Below are positions 20,331 through 32,715 of a stretch of 64,000 nt of DNA, piece by piece; the first letter of the stretch is position 1, and each line of letters opens with the position of its first letter. The position numbers were made by a program, and so were the translations under genes. The notes under the pieces are model-generated. The model did not search any database. It was given only the letters and a program-made list of their open reading frames with translations, and was not told the DNA's origin. This DNA comes from Gremmenia infestans (lineage: Eukaryota; Ascomycota; Leotiomycetes; Helotiales; Hamatocanthoscyphaceae). The stretch lies in contig JAFEVB010000012.1 of assembly GCA_032629725.1 (NCBI GenBank), positions 186,001-250,000 on the forward strand, written 5' to 3'.

Positions 20331-22191
20331 ATGGTTGGCAAGCTCAGTGCCCTGACCGCGCTTTTCGCGCTGGCAACCACATCGTTTGCGGGGAACTTTT
20401 TTCAAAATGCCGATGGGAGCTTTAAAAGTGCCATCGAGCGCAAATTGGAGGTATGTACTTGAGGCCTTCTCATATCAATAAATCTAGCTTCTTCCCATTG
20501 GTCATTAAGTGCTAATGGGTATCTAGAAAACAACTATAGCGCCCAATTCGCTTCAAGCACCATCCCCAGCGGACACCGACCCCTCTCTTCTCTACCCAGA
20601 ATACACACTCGCTGTCCCCATTGACCATTTCCACAACGATTCTCTATATGAACCTCACAGCAACGGCACTTTTCCCTTACGCTATTGGTTCGATGCTACG
20701 TATTACAAGTCTGGTGGACCGGTGATCGTGCTGCAATCTGGTGAGACGGATGCTAGTGGCCGTCTAACTTTCCTACAAAAGGGACTCCTTCATAAATTGG
20801 CTGTATCGACACATGGAATTGGTGTTGTGCTTGAGCATAGATTTTATGGCTCCAGTATCCCAACGCCTGATTTTTCTACCAAGAGCTTGCGGTTCTTGAC
20901 CACAGATCAGGCGCTTGCTGACCAGGCGTATTTTGCCCAGAACGTGGTGTACAAGGGCTTGGAGCACTTGAATCTGACGGCACCGCACGTGGCGTATCTT
21001 GCGTATGGAGGTTCTTATTCTGGTGCTTTCGTTGCATTTCTGAGGAAGTTGTATCCGGATGTTTTCTGGGGTATGTTTCCAAAGCTCTCATCCCAAAAAG
21101 AAGGGAAAATAGAAAGAGAAACAGAAGATTAACATTTTTCGACAGGAGCCATTTCCTCCAGCGGAGTAACAGAAGCTATTTGGGACTACTGGACCTACTT
21201 CGAGCCTATCCGCACATACGCACAACCAGACTGCGTATCCATTACGCAGAAAGTAACAAACGTAATGGACAACATCTTCCTCAGCAACAACAGCGCCGAC
21301 ATCTCTGAGCTGAAGAGCGCATTCGGAATGCCCAACGTAACGTACAATGACGACTTTGCCTCTATAGTCGCCTCCGGCATAGACAGCTGGCAGGGCAAGA
21401 ACTGGGACCCGGCGCTCAACGACCCAACATTCGACGAATACTGCGCTACCATCACCAACAGCACGCTCGTCTTTCCCTCCACCGCATCACTAAATGGCAC
21501 CGCCAAAGACCTCATCACAAAGGGCGGCTGGGGCAATCAATCATCCACCCTCACCACCCCCCTCCTGAACTGGATTGGCTGGCTAAGCACCAACTATGTG
21601 TCTGGGTGCACGTCCACAGACCAAGATTCCTGCTTCGGCACCCACAACCCCGCAAACTACGCAGATGATTCCATCGCCGCCACCTGGCGTGCCTGGCCCT
21701 ACCAATACTGCACACAGTGGGGCTTCCTGCAAACCGGGTCCGGCGTGCCCTCCACCCAGCTCCCCCTCGTGTCGCGCACCAACAACTTAGCCTACGAATC
21801 GATAATCTGCAACGAGGCCTTCGACATCTACACGCCGCCCGACGTGGATGCCATTAATAAGTACGGCGGATTCGGGATCTCGTATCCGAGACTGGCGATT
21901 GTGGATGGGGAGTGGGATCCGTGGAGGCCGAGCACGCCGCATGCGAGTCCGTTTAATAGCAGTGCGGTGAACCGTACTAGTACGGTAGAGGAGCCGTTTA
22001 TCTTGATTGAGGGCGCAGTGCATCATTGGGATGAGAATGGGTTGTTTCAGAACCAGACAACGGCAGAGCTACCGCCGAAGCCGGTGAGGGACGTGCAAAA
22101 GGAGGAGATTGATTTCGTGGGGGCCTGGATGGATGAGTGGACGCATCAGAACCATTGGAGGAGGGGGTTGGAGTTGAGAAATAGTGCGTGA
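20331..22191 (+). CDS. Secreted serine peptidase, family S28
   Basis: Three exons (20331-20450, 20527-21070, 21146-22191) with introns of 76 and 75 nt give 569 residues. A clear signal peptide (MVGKLSALTALFALATTSFA) starts the protein. The nucleophile motif GGSYSG lies in VAYLAYGGSYSGAFVAFLRK at about residue 204, followed by DVFWGAISSSG across intron 2. The other catalytic residues are probably the Asp in VDGEWDPWRP and the His in EGAVHHWDENG. Family S28 contains prolyl-X carboxypeptidases and dipeptidyl peptidase II-like enzymes. Fungal members are secreted, often acid-active, and help degrade proline-rich protein. Several Asn-X-Ser/Thr sites are present. The many CA/CC-ending codons in exon 3 suggest good expression. 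Confidence 0.9.
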
Positions 22192-22514
22192 GTGAGATGG
22201 ATTATGGGTGAAGGATAATAAAAATTTAATGGCGGAAAATATGAATACCTGCTGGGCTATAATGTATCTTTTAACGAATTGTGGAGAAACAAAACAAGAT
22301 ATAGTACTTCTTGAGAGCAAATGATGTTGAAGCTCTTATATCTTTATTTGGTTTGCAATTAAAAAGGCTTCGGGTCTATGCACTTGCATTGTAAATCTCA
22401 TCTGAACTCCTCTCGCTGTCTTAAATATAGGTCCGTGTCTGCTAATATGCCTACCATGCACTGTTACATACAATGCTGTTCATCCTAACTTTCATGCCAT
22501 CGTTATCCCGGGCT
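22192..22514. other. Convergent 3' intergenic interval
   Basis: This interval lies between the stop codons of the S28 peptidase and CBR1. It is AT-rich (AATAAAAATTTAATGG near 22216), consistent with overlapping 3' UTR and polyadenylation regions. No coding frame is seen. Confidence 0.4.
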
Positions 22515-23618
22515 CTAGAATGCGAAGACTTGGTCCTCTAACTTGCTGACTGGCTTGGCTTTCTTGAATCCTAGACCTTCAGAAGCCTTCTTCATAGCGC
22601 TGATCATAGGTGGTGGACCGCAAAGAAGGAGTTTGACATCGTCGGCGGCCTTGGGAAGCCATTTCTGTATCAAGTCAGCAAATAAACTACATCGGACAAG
22701 GCTTGAGACATACCGTCATCATTTCAGGTGTAACAAATCCAACGCCTCCAGTCCATCCCTCCGGTGGGTTGTTCAAAACATAGTGAACCCTGAATCCCTT
22801 GTCCTCTTTCGCAAGCTGGTCCAAATCCTCCTGAAGTAGGATATCCTCTTTGTTAACATTTGCGAAAATAAGATCAATCTCTGTGGTATCACCCGCCTTG
22901 CGGCCCCTAATCACAGCCCGAATAATTTGCAGCATAGGCGTGATTCCGGTCCCACCCGCAATCATGCCGAAGTGACGGACCATATTCGGCTCATACACCA
23001 TAGCGCCCTTTGGACCCCGCACTTTTATAGCTTGCCCAACGATGAGCGAAGCCATGTGCTTGGAGATGTTGCCGGTAGGGTATGATTTTATGAGCAGGTC
23101 AAAGTACCCGGGCTGATGGTCGCCCGAGATCGGGGTGTAGGAGCGGACAATCTCTTTGGAGGTGCCGTCGGGTTGCGGGAGCGTGGCTGCAATGGAGATG
23201 TGTTGACCGATTGGGAGGCCGAGGATCGCGGTTTGGGAGGGGAGTGCGAATCGGTAGCTTTGATGGAGGTTAGCAAAGTGTTCTCGGGAGAGTTAGAAGG
23301 AAGAGGCACTTACATTGCTACATTGTGGGAGATGATGGTCTTTTCCGTTAGCTCGAAGTCTTGGAATTCTGCAGGCTTGAGAACTTTTCGAACTCCTGAA
23401 TAGTCTGTCAGTTTTGGTTTTGAGGTATATTATAGCTTGCCCATAAGGCATATTGGATACCTACTGTTACTGAAGAGCTTGTAGCCTCCAAGCAGCAAAG
23501 CAAGAGCCACCGCATAAGGAACCCATTCTCGCTTGACAATCAGGCATCCAACAACAAGCAGGCCCGAAGGAATGTAGACCCCGTCAACATATTTCTTGGA
23601 TAATAGGTTGTTCGACAT
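22515..23618 (-). CDS. cbr1: NADH-cytochrome b5 reductase 1
   Basis: Four exons (23618-23465, 23395-23314, 23257-22714, 22664-22515) with introns of 69, 56 and 49 nt give 309 residues. An N-terminal membrane anchor (about residues 16-48, IPSGLLVVGCLIVKREWVPY onwards) precedes the reductase core. The FAD-binding motif is RSYTPISG. The NADH-binding motifs are GMIAGGTGITPML and LLLCGPPPMISAM. The protein ends in the typical DQVFAF. The enzyme passes electrons from NADH to cytochrome b5 for fatty-acid desaturation, sterol synthesis and, in yeast, diphthamide formation. It sits in the ER or outer mitochondrial membrane. I chose the ATG at 23618; a longer in-frame extension upstream is basic and low-quality and probably 5' UTR. 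Confidence 0.92.
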
Positions 23619-24183
23619 TGTGCGAGACAAACGGGGGCGGCGGGCGAAATTGTTGAGCTCCGGTTGAACGATGAGGGGCAATGAAGTTTGGAGATGATGT
23701 CCCAGCAACAACAAGGCGAATCCAGGTTCAAATACCTCTCTCTCTCTGAGTGAGAGTTTGACAACCAATTGACCCTGCGGTGAAGAATTCAAACTGTGGG
23801 CGGAATTTGTTGATGGTTTCCCTCGCCAGAAAGTTGGAGTTGCCAAAAAATGTCCTGAAGCGGCAGTTGCTTCCCGACAAGCCGACTTTGTCCGGGGATT
23901 TACCATTGATTGATTAGATTAGATCTTTCCACTTCAACCTCCACCTCATCCTCACTTCACCAATAACGAATAATCGAGTCTAATAAGCCTTATGAGAAGT
24001 GACATGATAACTGCATAGTTGCACTGCACTGCACTTTCTGCATCGAGTTAATCCTAGCATCGGCCTGTATGATCGAGCCAAGTAGGTCACAACCTCAGGT
24101 CATAGGAGTCATTCTCAAGATTAATGGCATATTGAGAAGCTTACGTTAATATTGTTAGAGGAGTTTGTAAGCCTCTAAACGGA
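23619..24183. other. Divergent promoter interval of CBR1 and the GIG1-like gene
   Basis: A (CT)n/GA-rich stretch lies at about 23740-23760 just upstream of CBR1. Near 24020-24035 there is a short GCACT repeat. No coding frame is convincing. Confidence 0.35.
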
Positions 24184-24986
24184 ATGGCCACTCAAGAAGA
24201 ACTTGATCAACATGATACGGAGAAACTGGATAAGCAACCTCCTCCATTCCCTCTGACTGAAAAGGACAAATGGCTCCTTTCTATCTCAGATGATGAGTTC
24301 ACACCTCATTCCTGGGACAATCTGAAGCATATCATAGGTGAGCAAGAGATGGCTGGCGTCTCTTCTATCTTTCTCCTTTTCTTTTCTTTGCTTTGCTTGC
24401 ATGTCAGATCTCAAGTTGAGGCTGAGCATGTGACGAGTGTTTCCTCCCAATATGAGTTGGATAACTACTTTTCAATTGAACAATTTATAACAATGTCCAA
24501 GAAACGAACACGCTCGAAGAACTCCTCCGCAGGCCTTCGTCCCTTCGCCGCTACCTCTCCTGGTCCCACACCATAAAAACACAATACGGCAGCACGACCG
24601 CCTACCTAATCCAGCACCGTCTCCCCTGGGGTTCTCCTCCCTTCACCTACACCTCCCCCATCACCTTCCACTGCCACTCAGACTACAAGATCCTGCTGAA
24701 CGATTGGCCGTACGGTGTCGAGGACGATATTACGCATATCGTGGTCTGGAGCAAGACGCCGATTGCAACCAATGAGGCAGGTGATGTGACGGAGCAGAGT
24801 AGGGGTGTTATTGAGGGGTTTGTGGGAAGGGTTTTTGCGGAGAAGGTGGGGAGGGAGAAGGGGAGCGTGGTTTGGTTTAAAAATTGGGCGCAGTTGCAGA
24901 GTGTGAGGGCGTTGGAGCATGTTCATGTTTTAGTGAGGAATGCTACGAAAGAGGATTTGGACTTTTGGACTGGGGAGAAGGTATAG
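24184..24986 (+). CDS. GIG1-like protein (N-acetylglucosamine-induced protein 1, DUF3605)
   Basis: Two exons (24184-24337 and 24502-24986) give 212 residues in frame. Family features are PPFPLTEKDKWLLSISDDEF and HSWDNLKHII before the intron, LEELLRRPSSLRRYLSWSHT and YLIQHRLPWG after it, then YKILLNDWPYGVEDDITHIV and HVHVLVRNATKEDLDFW. DUF3605 contains the GlcNAc-induced Gig1 of yeasts; its biochemical role is not well defined. The 164-nt intron is longer than its neighbours and ends in an AAG acceptor, so the exact join may be off by a few codons. The gene is divergent from CBR1 and convergent with SND2. Confidence 0.75.
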
Positions 24987-25124
24987 ATAGAGAGGGAGAC
25001 TTAGACTTGAAGGGTTGAATGCTTCCCATAAGCTGCAGCGCAGACATGACTGCCAGACCAACATATCCTCAGAGACTTCTATATTCGTCTATTTTGTTAC
25101 AGCTTCCACAAGTCCAGTAACACC

Positions 25125-25625
25125 TCACGCAGCCCTCCTCTGCCTCCTATTCCCCTGCCCAGCAGCCATCTGCTCCTCTGACGCCTGTCCTTGTCCCCGC
25201 TGCCCACCACCCATCATCCCCCTCGCCATCCCCAACAACCCCCACCCCTTCCATATCCCAAAGACCGGCACAACACCCCATACCAGCCATCCCCAATTCC
25301 CAAAAACTACCACTGCCACCAAACTCGCCCACGTAACCCAAATCACATCAAACATATACTCCGTCAGTCCCTCCGCAGCCAGATCTTCTCCAGCACTCTT
25401 CAGCGCTTTGGTAGTGGCGTCGTACTTTGGACGGCCGCTTGTCTCGAGGATGAATTCCGCGATTAAGGAGGGGAGGGAGAGAATTATGTAGGTGAGGAAG
25501 GAACGCCGGCGGATGAGGAGGGAGAAGAGGATGAAAGCGGCGTTGAGGGTTAGGGCGGTGATGTGAAGCGTGTTGAGCGCTGAGATGTTGGCTTTCGCGC
25601 GGTCTTTTTTGGCTTTTTGTGCCAT
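25125..25625 (-). CDS. snd2: SND2/TMEM208 homologue (ER targeting component)
   Basis: An intronless protein of 166 residues, of the TMEM208/DUF788 family. It starts MAQKAKKDRAKANISALNTL and has hydrophobic segments in two pairs: LTLNAAFILFSLLI with FLTYIILSLPSLIAEFIL, and MFDVIWVTWASLVAVVVF with WLVWGVVPVFGIWKGWGLL. The conserved LETSGRPKYD and LAAEGLTEYMFDV stretches are diagnostic. The C-terminus is Gly/Gln-rich and basic. Snd2 (Env10 in yeast) is an ER membrane protein of the SRP-independent SND pathway, which targets proteins with internal or C-terminal membrane segments. An in-frame extension upstream of the ATG is probably untranslated. Confidence 0.88.
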   Translation of the reverse strand: MAQKAKKDRAKANISALNTLHITALTLNAAFILFSLLIRRRSFLTYIILSLPSLIAEFILETSGRPKYDATTKALKSAGEDLAAEGLTEYMFDVIWVTWASLVAVVVFGNWGWLVWGVVPVFGIWKGWGLLGMARGMMGGGQRGQGQASEEQMAAGQGNRRQRRAA

Positions 25626-26540
25626 TGTATTGGTTGTATGGGAAAAGAGGTCTTTGAAGAATGATTTGGTATGGTATGATGTCTCCAAGCTGAGCGAGGT
25701 GAAGAGGCCGTGTGTCCTTAAGAAATCCGGAGTTGCAGTACAGTAGTTAACTAAGGCGCGCACTCAAATGAATGACGGCGCTCAATTCCGGATAAAATAG
25801 TTGATTCTCTTGTTGTTCTCCGATTTGATTGTGAGGTGGAGGTGGAGGGTATATATCCCAAGTTGTTAATATCTGTGAATGTCAATGTAGAATTGACGAG
25901 GCTGAAAAGATCTATCAAGCGCCTAGAGCTGATTGTTGCCACGCCAAACGCAACACCCGTCCGCCAATGGATGATCCGACACTACTGTACCCGCCGCTTG
26001 TAGACCATAACATCGCGAACCCTAATCCAATATGGACAAGGAACATTGTTGATCGAGAGCCGCAACGCCAACCTCCTCACTTCTTACTATTAGACTATCT
26101 TTGCTTCTGAGTGCATTGGCGTGTACTCGGGTGGTATTTTATCAGTTGCGGTGGAGAACATATTCACTTCTTTCTTGCTCTCATTATACCTCCATCTTCA
26201 AGGCGGCAAGACGTGCAGTTGTTATTTCTCCCAGCTCTACCTAGATATCACGTCTCACCCGCGAATGCCTCTTCACCACAGATCCCGCCACTTGGATGTA
26301 ATGTCGCCAAAAGGGCAGTAGCGACTTTGCACGGGACCAGCCAGGCCGAAAACATATTTGAGAGAAAGTATCGCACCAGCGAGCGAAAGCTTGTCCAAGC
26401 AGCCTAGACAAAGGAATCCGTCCTCGAGAGCCCAACGAAACGTCAACCGCCGACTCAAAAGTCGTCGGCTACATGGCTAGGCCAACATAACGACACTTAA
26501 TACGAGAATTGATCATCACATTTCTTCGCACGTTGCTATC
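25626..26540. other. Divergent interval between SND2 and CDC27
   Basis: No convincing gene is present. The promoter of CDC27 must lie near 26100-26540. Short frames here have no family resemblance. No tRNA-like B box is seen. Confidence 0.4.
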
Positions 26541-29110
26541 ATGGCGCCCGCTCCAGATGGCGTTAAAGCCCAGTTACGGCAGCTCATTTACTACCACATC
26601 GATAACAATCTCCTTACCAATGCCCTCTTCTTCGCCGAGCGACTTCTAGCCTACAGCCATCGAGAACCGGAGTCTGCATATCTTGTGGCCCTCTGTCACC
26701 TTCGGTTGGGAGACGAGGCTTCCGCTTATGAGTATAGCAAGTCTCATGGACACCGAGGAACGCATTTGGGATGTGCTTATGTCTTTGCACAAGCATGCTT
26801 GGCCCTTGACAAACATAAAGATGGAATAGTGGCGTTGGAGAAAAGCAGAGGGCAGTGGGGAGGAAAGAATAGTTTTGGTAAACATACACAAACCACACGG
26901 CAACCGTACCCCGATGCCGCGGCGATAACCTGTTTACTGGGGAAGCTTTACTTTGCATACGAGAACAAACAGAAGGCTATCAGCTGCTTCGAGGAAGCTC
27001 TCAAGCTCAATCCTTTCATGTGGGACGCCTTCACGATCCTTTGCGATATGGGCACGCATGTGCGGGTACCTAATATCTTCAAATTGAGTCCGGAGATGGA
27101 GGCCGTGCTTAGGGTTAATACACATGAGCAAGCGGAATCACAAAGTCAGACGAAGGATAGCACACTTTCGAATGGGCAAGATCATGACCGGAACCGGACT
27201 GGAACACGCCCTGTGGCTGTGGCAGTGGCTAGCGATAATGGTGACCCGTTCAATAATGTACCTTCGAAAGGTTTTGGGGGAGGGCTCTTTGGTACCCTTG
27301 GGATGTCGCAGAAGTTGAATGAGAGTAACCCAAGTTTAACGAACTTGCCTGCAGCAGGGGGAGGAGGTATCGGCCCTGAAGCCATGGAAACACCAACAGG
27401 ACCTAGTGCATCGATAGACATAACGGTAGTGCCTAATAGAAGAGACCCCGGTGTGGTCTCTGCTTATTCGACAGAGCCACCACAAGCACCTGCGAGGAAA
27501 ACGCGAACAATACCAGGTCTTGGCATGGACTTCAGCATGGACGCGCCGCCAAAAATGAGTAGTCGAGGAATTACTTCGAAGCGTACGCAGAAACCTACAG
27601 ATCCAGCAGAAGAGTCTGCGGCCACGCAGTTTTTGAGGCACACAAACTTATCAGCTGCCGGTGTCGAGAGGAAACGAACCGTCTCGGGTCAAGTTGTGCC
27701 TCGCCAAATGTCAGAGGACCCAGGGGCACCTCAGCGGAGAAGCGTCAGACTATTCAATCAGATACGTCCCACAAGCAGCAAATCCTCAAGCAATTCAAGT
27801 AACGTTCCAACTGTCGGAGCTGCGCCAGGCAGAGAGTTGAAAAAAGCACGGCCGCCGATATCAAGGATTATGCGACCAAATTCAAGTACCTCCACCGTTG
27901 GAAGACAGGTTAGCGGGAACAGAAAACCTGTGGAAGAGCCGATGGATATAGATCAGAAGGAGGCAGCTCCACGATCTTGGGCACATCCTGTCACCAGCAT
28001 ACCGACGTCAAAACCGTCGGATTCCAATCCAATGAAGAATGAGGAGTCAGTCAAGGTCCTGCTTGACTTGTTCAAGGCTATTGGCAGCGGTTATTCCGCC
28101 TTGTCTCAGTATAAATGCCAAGACGCATTACAAATCTATAAAACTCTGCCCAAGACACAGCAAGATACTCCTTGGGTTATGGCACAGATAGGCCGAGCCT
28201 ATTATGAACAAGCAGCTTACACAGATGCTGAAGAGTGTTACAAGAAGATTCGAATTATGGCCCCTACGCGATTTGCAGATATGGAAATATACTCAACCAT
28301 TCTGTGGCATCTGAAGCGCGAAACAGACCTCGCATTCCTTGCTCATGAGCTTGTTGATTCATCTTGGCAATCTCCTCAAGCTTGGTGTGCCCTTGGCAAC
28401 TCCTGGTCACTTGCACGTGACCATGAGCAAGCACTTCGCTGTTTCAAACGTGCCACCCAGCTCGATCCGAAATTTGCCTATGCATTCACCCTCCAGGGGC
28501 ACGAGCACGTTGCAAACGAGGAATACGACAAAGCCTTAGTCTCCTATCGCCACGGTATGGCGGCTGACAAACGTCATTACAATGCATGGTATGGGGTTGG
28601 TCGCGTGTATGAGAAGCTTGGGAATTATGAGAAGGCATCCTTGCACTTCTCATCTGCTTCAGTAATCAACCCTACGAATGCGGTCTTGATTTGCTGTATT
28701 GGAACTGTACTCGAGAAGCAGAAACAGCCACATAAAGCATTGGAATATTTCACCCGGGCGACAGAAGTGGCGCCACAGTCTAAGCTGACGAGATTCAAGA
28801 AAGCTCGTGCCCTAATGTCGCTAGGACGATTACATGAAGCGCTGAAGGAGTTGATGTATCTAAAGGATATTGCGCCAGATGAGGCTATGGTGCATTTCCT
28901 TCTCGGAAGGCTCTACAAGAGTTTAAGAGAGAAGGGAGCAGCCGTACGTCACTTCACCATTGCGCTGAACTTGGACCCAAAGGTATGCAAATATTCAATC
29001 GTGATCATCATGAAACCACTAACACATCCCAGGCTAGTCAGCACATCAAGGAGGCAATCGAGAGCTTAGAAGATGAGGACGATGATGACGAAACAAGTAT
29101 GATGGCATGA
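26541..29110 (+). CDS. cdc27: Anaphase-promoting complex subunit CDC27/APC3 (BimA/Nuc2)
   Basis: Exon 1 (26541-28982) and a short exon 2 (29033-29110), joined across a 50-nt intron, give 839 residues. The N-terminal TPR block starts QLRQLIYYHIDNNLLTNALF and includes LLGKLYFAYENKQKAISCFE. A low-complexity basic centre follows (about residues 210-500), then a C-terminal array of TPRs (WCALGNSWSLARDHEQALRC; AWYGVGRVYEKLGNYEKASL; IGTVLEKQKQPHKALEYFTR). It ends in an acidic tail after IKEAIESLEDEDDD. CDC27 is a scaffold TPR subunit of the APC/C ubiquitin ligase. It binds the IR tails of Cdc20/Cdh1 and Apc10 and is needed for mitotic exit. Length and architecture match the A. nidulans BimA type. 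Confidence 0.93.
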
Positions 29111-31713
29111 GGTACTCTCCTCACATTGCCATCGTTTAAGGGTTCAGCGAGAAGAGCAGTCTGTATGATACAGCCAGCATATTTAATACCCCCTCACGCT
29201 CTTCACATACTTATGATTCCCGGCGCGGCATGGCATGATAATACGATACGGGATTTTTGCATTGGGACGGAGTTTTTCGGAGCCAGGTTCACAGTGCTTC
29301 CGGTCATAGCGTTGGAGCGGCTGTGTGCATATGGATGGGGTTTTCGTGGGTTACGGAAGCTACAGCGTGCATGGGAAGAGTTTTGATCATAGAGAGAGAT
29401 GATGACGAGGTCACGCGCATTTGGTAATACGAATGACAAGAACTTGAATATTTAATTCACTTTTGTTCTCTCTTGCTGCTTGTGAGAAACAATTTTAATG
29501 GTCTTTTAATTGTCTATTTTGCTAGCAAGCGCTTGGAACTTTAAGGCTGTGCTTTATACCTCTCTCACAACGGAGTCAATCTCTAAGGGGCACTTTTGTT
29601 CCGTCTCCTCAATTTCATACTTCTACTTCAGTCATTGTTGTCTTTCTTTAAAGCTTTGTGTGCGCATGCTTGCTTGTAATGGTTTAGAATAGCGAGGTAC
29701 CTTGCAATTAACAGCTTCCTTTGTTACTTGGACACTTATTCCCAAAAGCAGACTCCCAATCCGGAGCCTCGAATTCTACCAAAGACACGGTGTGCTATTG
29801 ATCAGCACCCTTTGTTAGTTCAAAACCCCAATATTTACCTGTCAATTCAACATCACATCCCCTCATCAATATTAAAAAACAACAGTCCTCTTCCCACCCA
29901 CCGTTAAAATATACGGATATACTTACCCGCCCTCATTCTCATTGCAAATGTCACCGAAGAGAAAGCCAGCACCGCATCAACGTGCCCCTCCAGCTCAACC
30001 CCAATCCGACCTGCGCAGCAACCCAGCCCGCCTCACCCGCCTCGGAAGGAGGTCTAATTTCAGCGGCAGCCGGACCCAGCACACCCACCAATTATCAACA
30101 ATCAACACCAGCAGCAGCAGGACCAGCAGCCTACTCACCATATCTCACAGCACAGATGCGAGCGCTAATGCGTAAACGAAGCAAGTCTTCTTCATCCTCT
30201 TGTCTTCCCTGTATGATTTTTGGGGTTCGTTCTGGGGTGTATTCTCCGAGCTGTGTATTATGTGAAGATTGCCGATTGTATTCCTATTAGTAGATAGATT
30301 TCTGGGCTTTGCTATGTCACGACGATAATTGAGTATTTAGCGAGATCGAAGTAATCCTAAGTAGAACAATGAGCTCTCCAGGAGACCTTGCCCGCCGCAC
30401 ATTGGCGGGATTCACTATAGATTGTGCTTTGGCTGGTTGCGGTTTTGCAGAATGCCCTAATTTCTGCGGGATAGAGTTGAGGTCTTGCAGCTCAACGTGA
30501 CTGGCACAAAGGGTACATTCTGTAGCCGAAATCCAACACATTAATCTTTGGCAACTAGCAAAATAGCACTGACTGGAGCGAGAGTATCCGAGCGTTAGCT
30601 GGTTGCTTTCTTTGGCAGAGGCTATGCGGAACTTTGGAAAGAAAAGTAGACCAAACCAATTACTACGAATGCTGTCAGAATTAGAGAATCATGGCCACTT
30701 CACTGCCTCAAGACCCTGTAATGTCTCGGTAAGTAAGAATGCGTGAGGTCCTTCGACGTGGATAAGGAACATGTTGATAATGTAATGACCGGTGAATATA
30801 TAGTGAAATTAATAAATTGGCTGCCGGCAGCTATCGAGTACACTTTGTAAAATATTAAGAATGAGTTACAAAAGAGTCAACGCCCAGAAAGGAGGAGCTA
30901 GAAAATATCAAAATACTACCCGTACTGAAGAACAGACCGGAGGCCTGACATATTGATGGCAATGAGTGAACAATATAGAGGCGTGTTTCAAAATCTAAAA
31001 AAGTATAGGCCATTGATAAATGTTCTGGCGAGTGTAGGCAAGCTCCAGTGTCATATAGAGGCCCAAATGTTCGCTCGGTGCTGCCAAAACTCCCTCGTCA
31101 ACATCGAAATATGTGAATGAGTTTTCTTGTAGCACGTGACATTCCCCTTGGCCGCGCGACAGAGAACGCGTGCGAGGGCGCTGTCAAAGATGTCAAGCCG
31201 ATATAAAGCTATGGTACCACACTTGTACTACGTGCACTCACATATTCCAGAGTACACAACATGGTAGGCACGATAATCACTCTCTCCGGATCGTCGCAGC
31301 CGTCAAGATTAAACGTGACACAACTCGAGACGCAGGTCTCGCAGAGAGGAAATAGGCTGGAACTTCCATGGAATTCCAAGGGCAACTTTTATGGCAGGTG
31401 GCAAGAATGCAGATTCATGGCTGTGACTGGACTGAACGGCAAGTCCGGACTTTTGCGCATATGGAAAAATTTCAACGACTGAAGTGCAAGCCAACGTATT
31501 GATAAGAAAGCTTGTTCGCAGCAGCTAGAGCATAGAGAAGAAGATAAGGTGGTTGTGAAAAGGAGTGCGATGGACTTGGTTTAGGTCCGTTATACGGAGT
31601 ATGGTACGGACGGGGATCACTGGATCATTCCCGTAGCATTCCGAAGCCATGTTAATTTCCTAGCAGCAACACCAAATTCGCGTTACTTCCGCTCGGTTTA
31701 GGACATGTCACTG
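29111..31713. other. Gene-poor interval
   Basis: No family is recognised. Around 29948-30175 there are overlapping short frames rich in Pro/Ala/Gln/Ser, one with QPASPASEGGLISAAAGPST. They could be a small, possibly split gene, but start, stop and splice sites do not resolve. The interval 30300-31700 is AT-rich with scattered short frames and no convincing coding signal. Confidence 0.4.
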
Positions 31714-32480
31714 CACTGGCATATTGCAGCACTGGCATATTGCAACACGTCTGAATAACTTCAAAAGAGAGAATGTGGAAGTTGAAGAGAGGACACGTGC
31801 CGGAGTTCTGCTGCGAGAGACCGAGGTTGCGACGGTGCTGGTGGTGCAGGAGGCCTTCTCAAGTTTTTTCCAAGACTCGCTTCCAGAAGTTGAATTCTGT
31901 TGTACCACCTTCCTCATCGTGCCAGCGACATCTTCCAGCAATTGCTCTTCACCACTCGTTATGCTTTGCCGAACCATTGGTCTCAGATCACGTCCGCGGT
32001 CTACACCGTTCGGAATTGGCCACCTCTGAGACCTGTCAATCGATCGACTGGAAGTTCATAAGGTAGGTACATGGTGCTGTTGGTCCTCATGGCCACCTTC
32101 CTCTTTGGACCAGAACCCCGCAGCCTCGACTTTAATCGCCAAGGCTGCGAGGCTCAAAGCCAAGGCTGACAAGGATTTCTTATCATCTACGCCGTAAATG
32201 GCTGAATCTGGGGAGGCCAAAGGTGTCGCGACCCAGTAGTTGCGATCGACTTCTGCATCTAAAAACCCGGGAGGCGAGTTGCCATATTGCCTTATCTTAT
32301 CATGATATTGGCATGGTACTGTATTGGCATAGTATTGGCGTATTGGAGTGTGTGAATTGGAGTGGGTAGCTGGAGCTGGACTGCTGCAGCCAGCATATTG
32401 CCCAGGAGCCTGACATGATGTATACTGTAAGCAAGTGAACAATAGCTTGCCACTCTAAGATCTTGGCATATTGGCACTAC
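31714..32480. repeat. Cluster of TGGCATATTG-type dispersed repeats
   Basis: The core GGCATATTG or a one-base variant recurs on the plus strand. Copies include a tandem pair at about 31718-31745 (CTGGCATATTGCAGCACTGG then CATATTGCAAC), GCCATATTGCC at about 32280, and several ATTGGCAT/TTGGCGTATTGG variants from 32310 to 32345. Further copies are CAGCATATTGCCC near 32391 and TTGGCATATTGGCAC near 32465. On the minus strand they translate as repeated QYAN/QYH-like residues in a Gln/Tyr-rich frame. It may be a minisatellite-like repeat or a decayed repeat-coding gene. Confidence 0.4.
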
Positions 32481-32715
32481 ACGAGGGTATAGATATGCAC
32501 CATGGGTGTATCACTCGGTACCAGTAGCTCAAATGCAATGCATGTCCTGGGGTGCGAGGGGAAGGTCAGGTTAAATACTTCCCTTGCTGCTCCGATTGTC
32601 ACACCTGGACTCTGAACCTTCGTCCATTCAATCCTTGGTAATCGAAGTTGAGGAGCCAGTCATTATTACTCACTTTTCCTTCGTTGATGAACCTTTAACA
32701 TCATCGGTTTCCACC

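Noticed and set aside
29948..30290. Small Pro/Ala/Ser-rich gene after CDC27
   Set aside because: Two overlapping frames look equally plausible; no clear splice signals, domain or homology.
32056..32442. Gln/Tyr-rich minus-strand protein (prion-like)
   Set aside because: Its composition follows directly from the ATATTGGCA DNA repeats; the frame has no good start or flanking exons.
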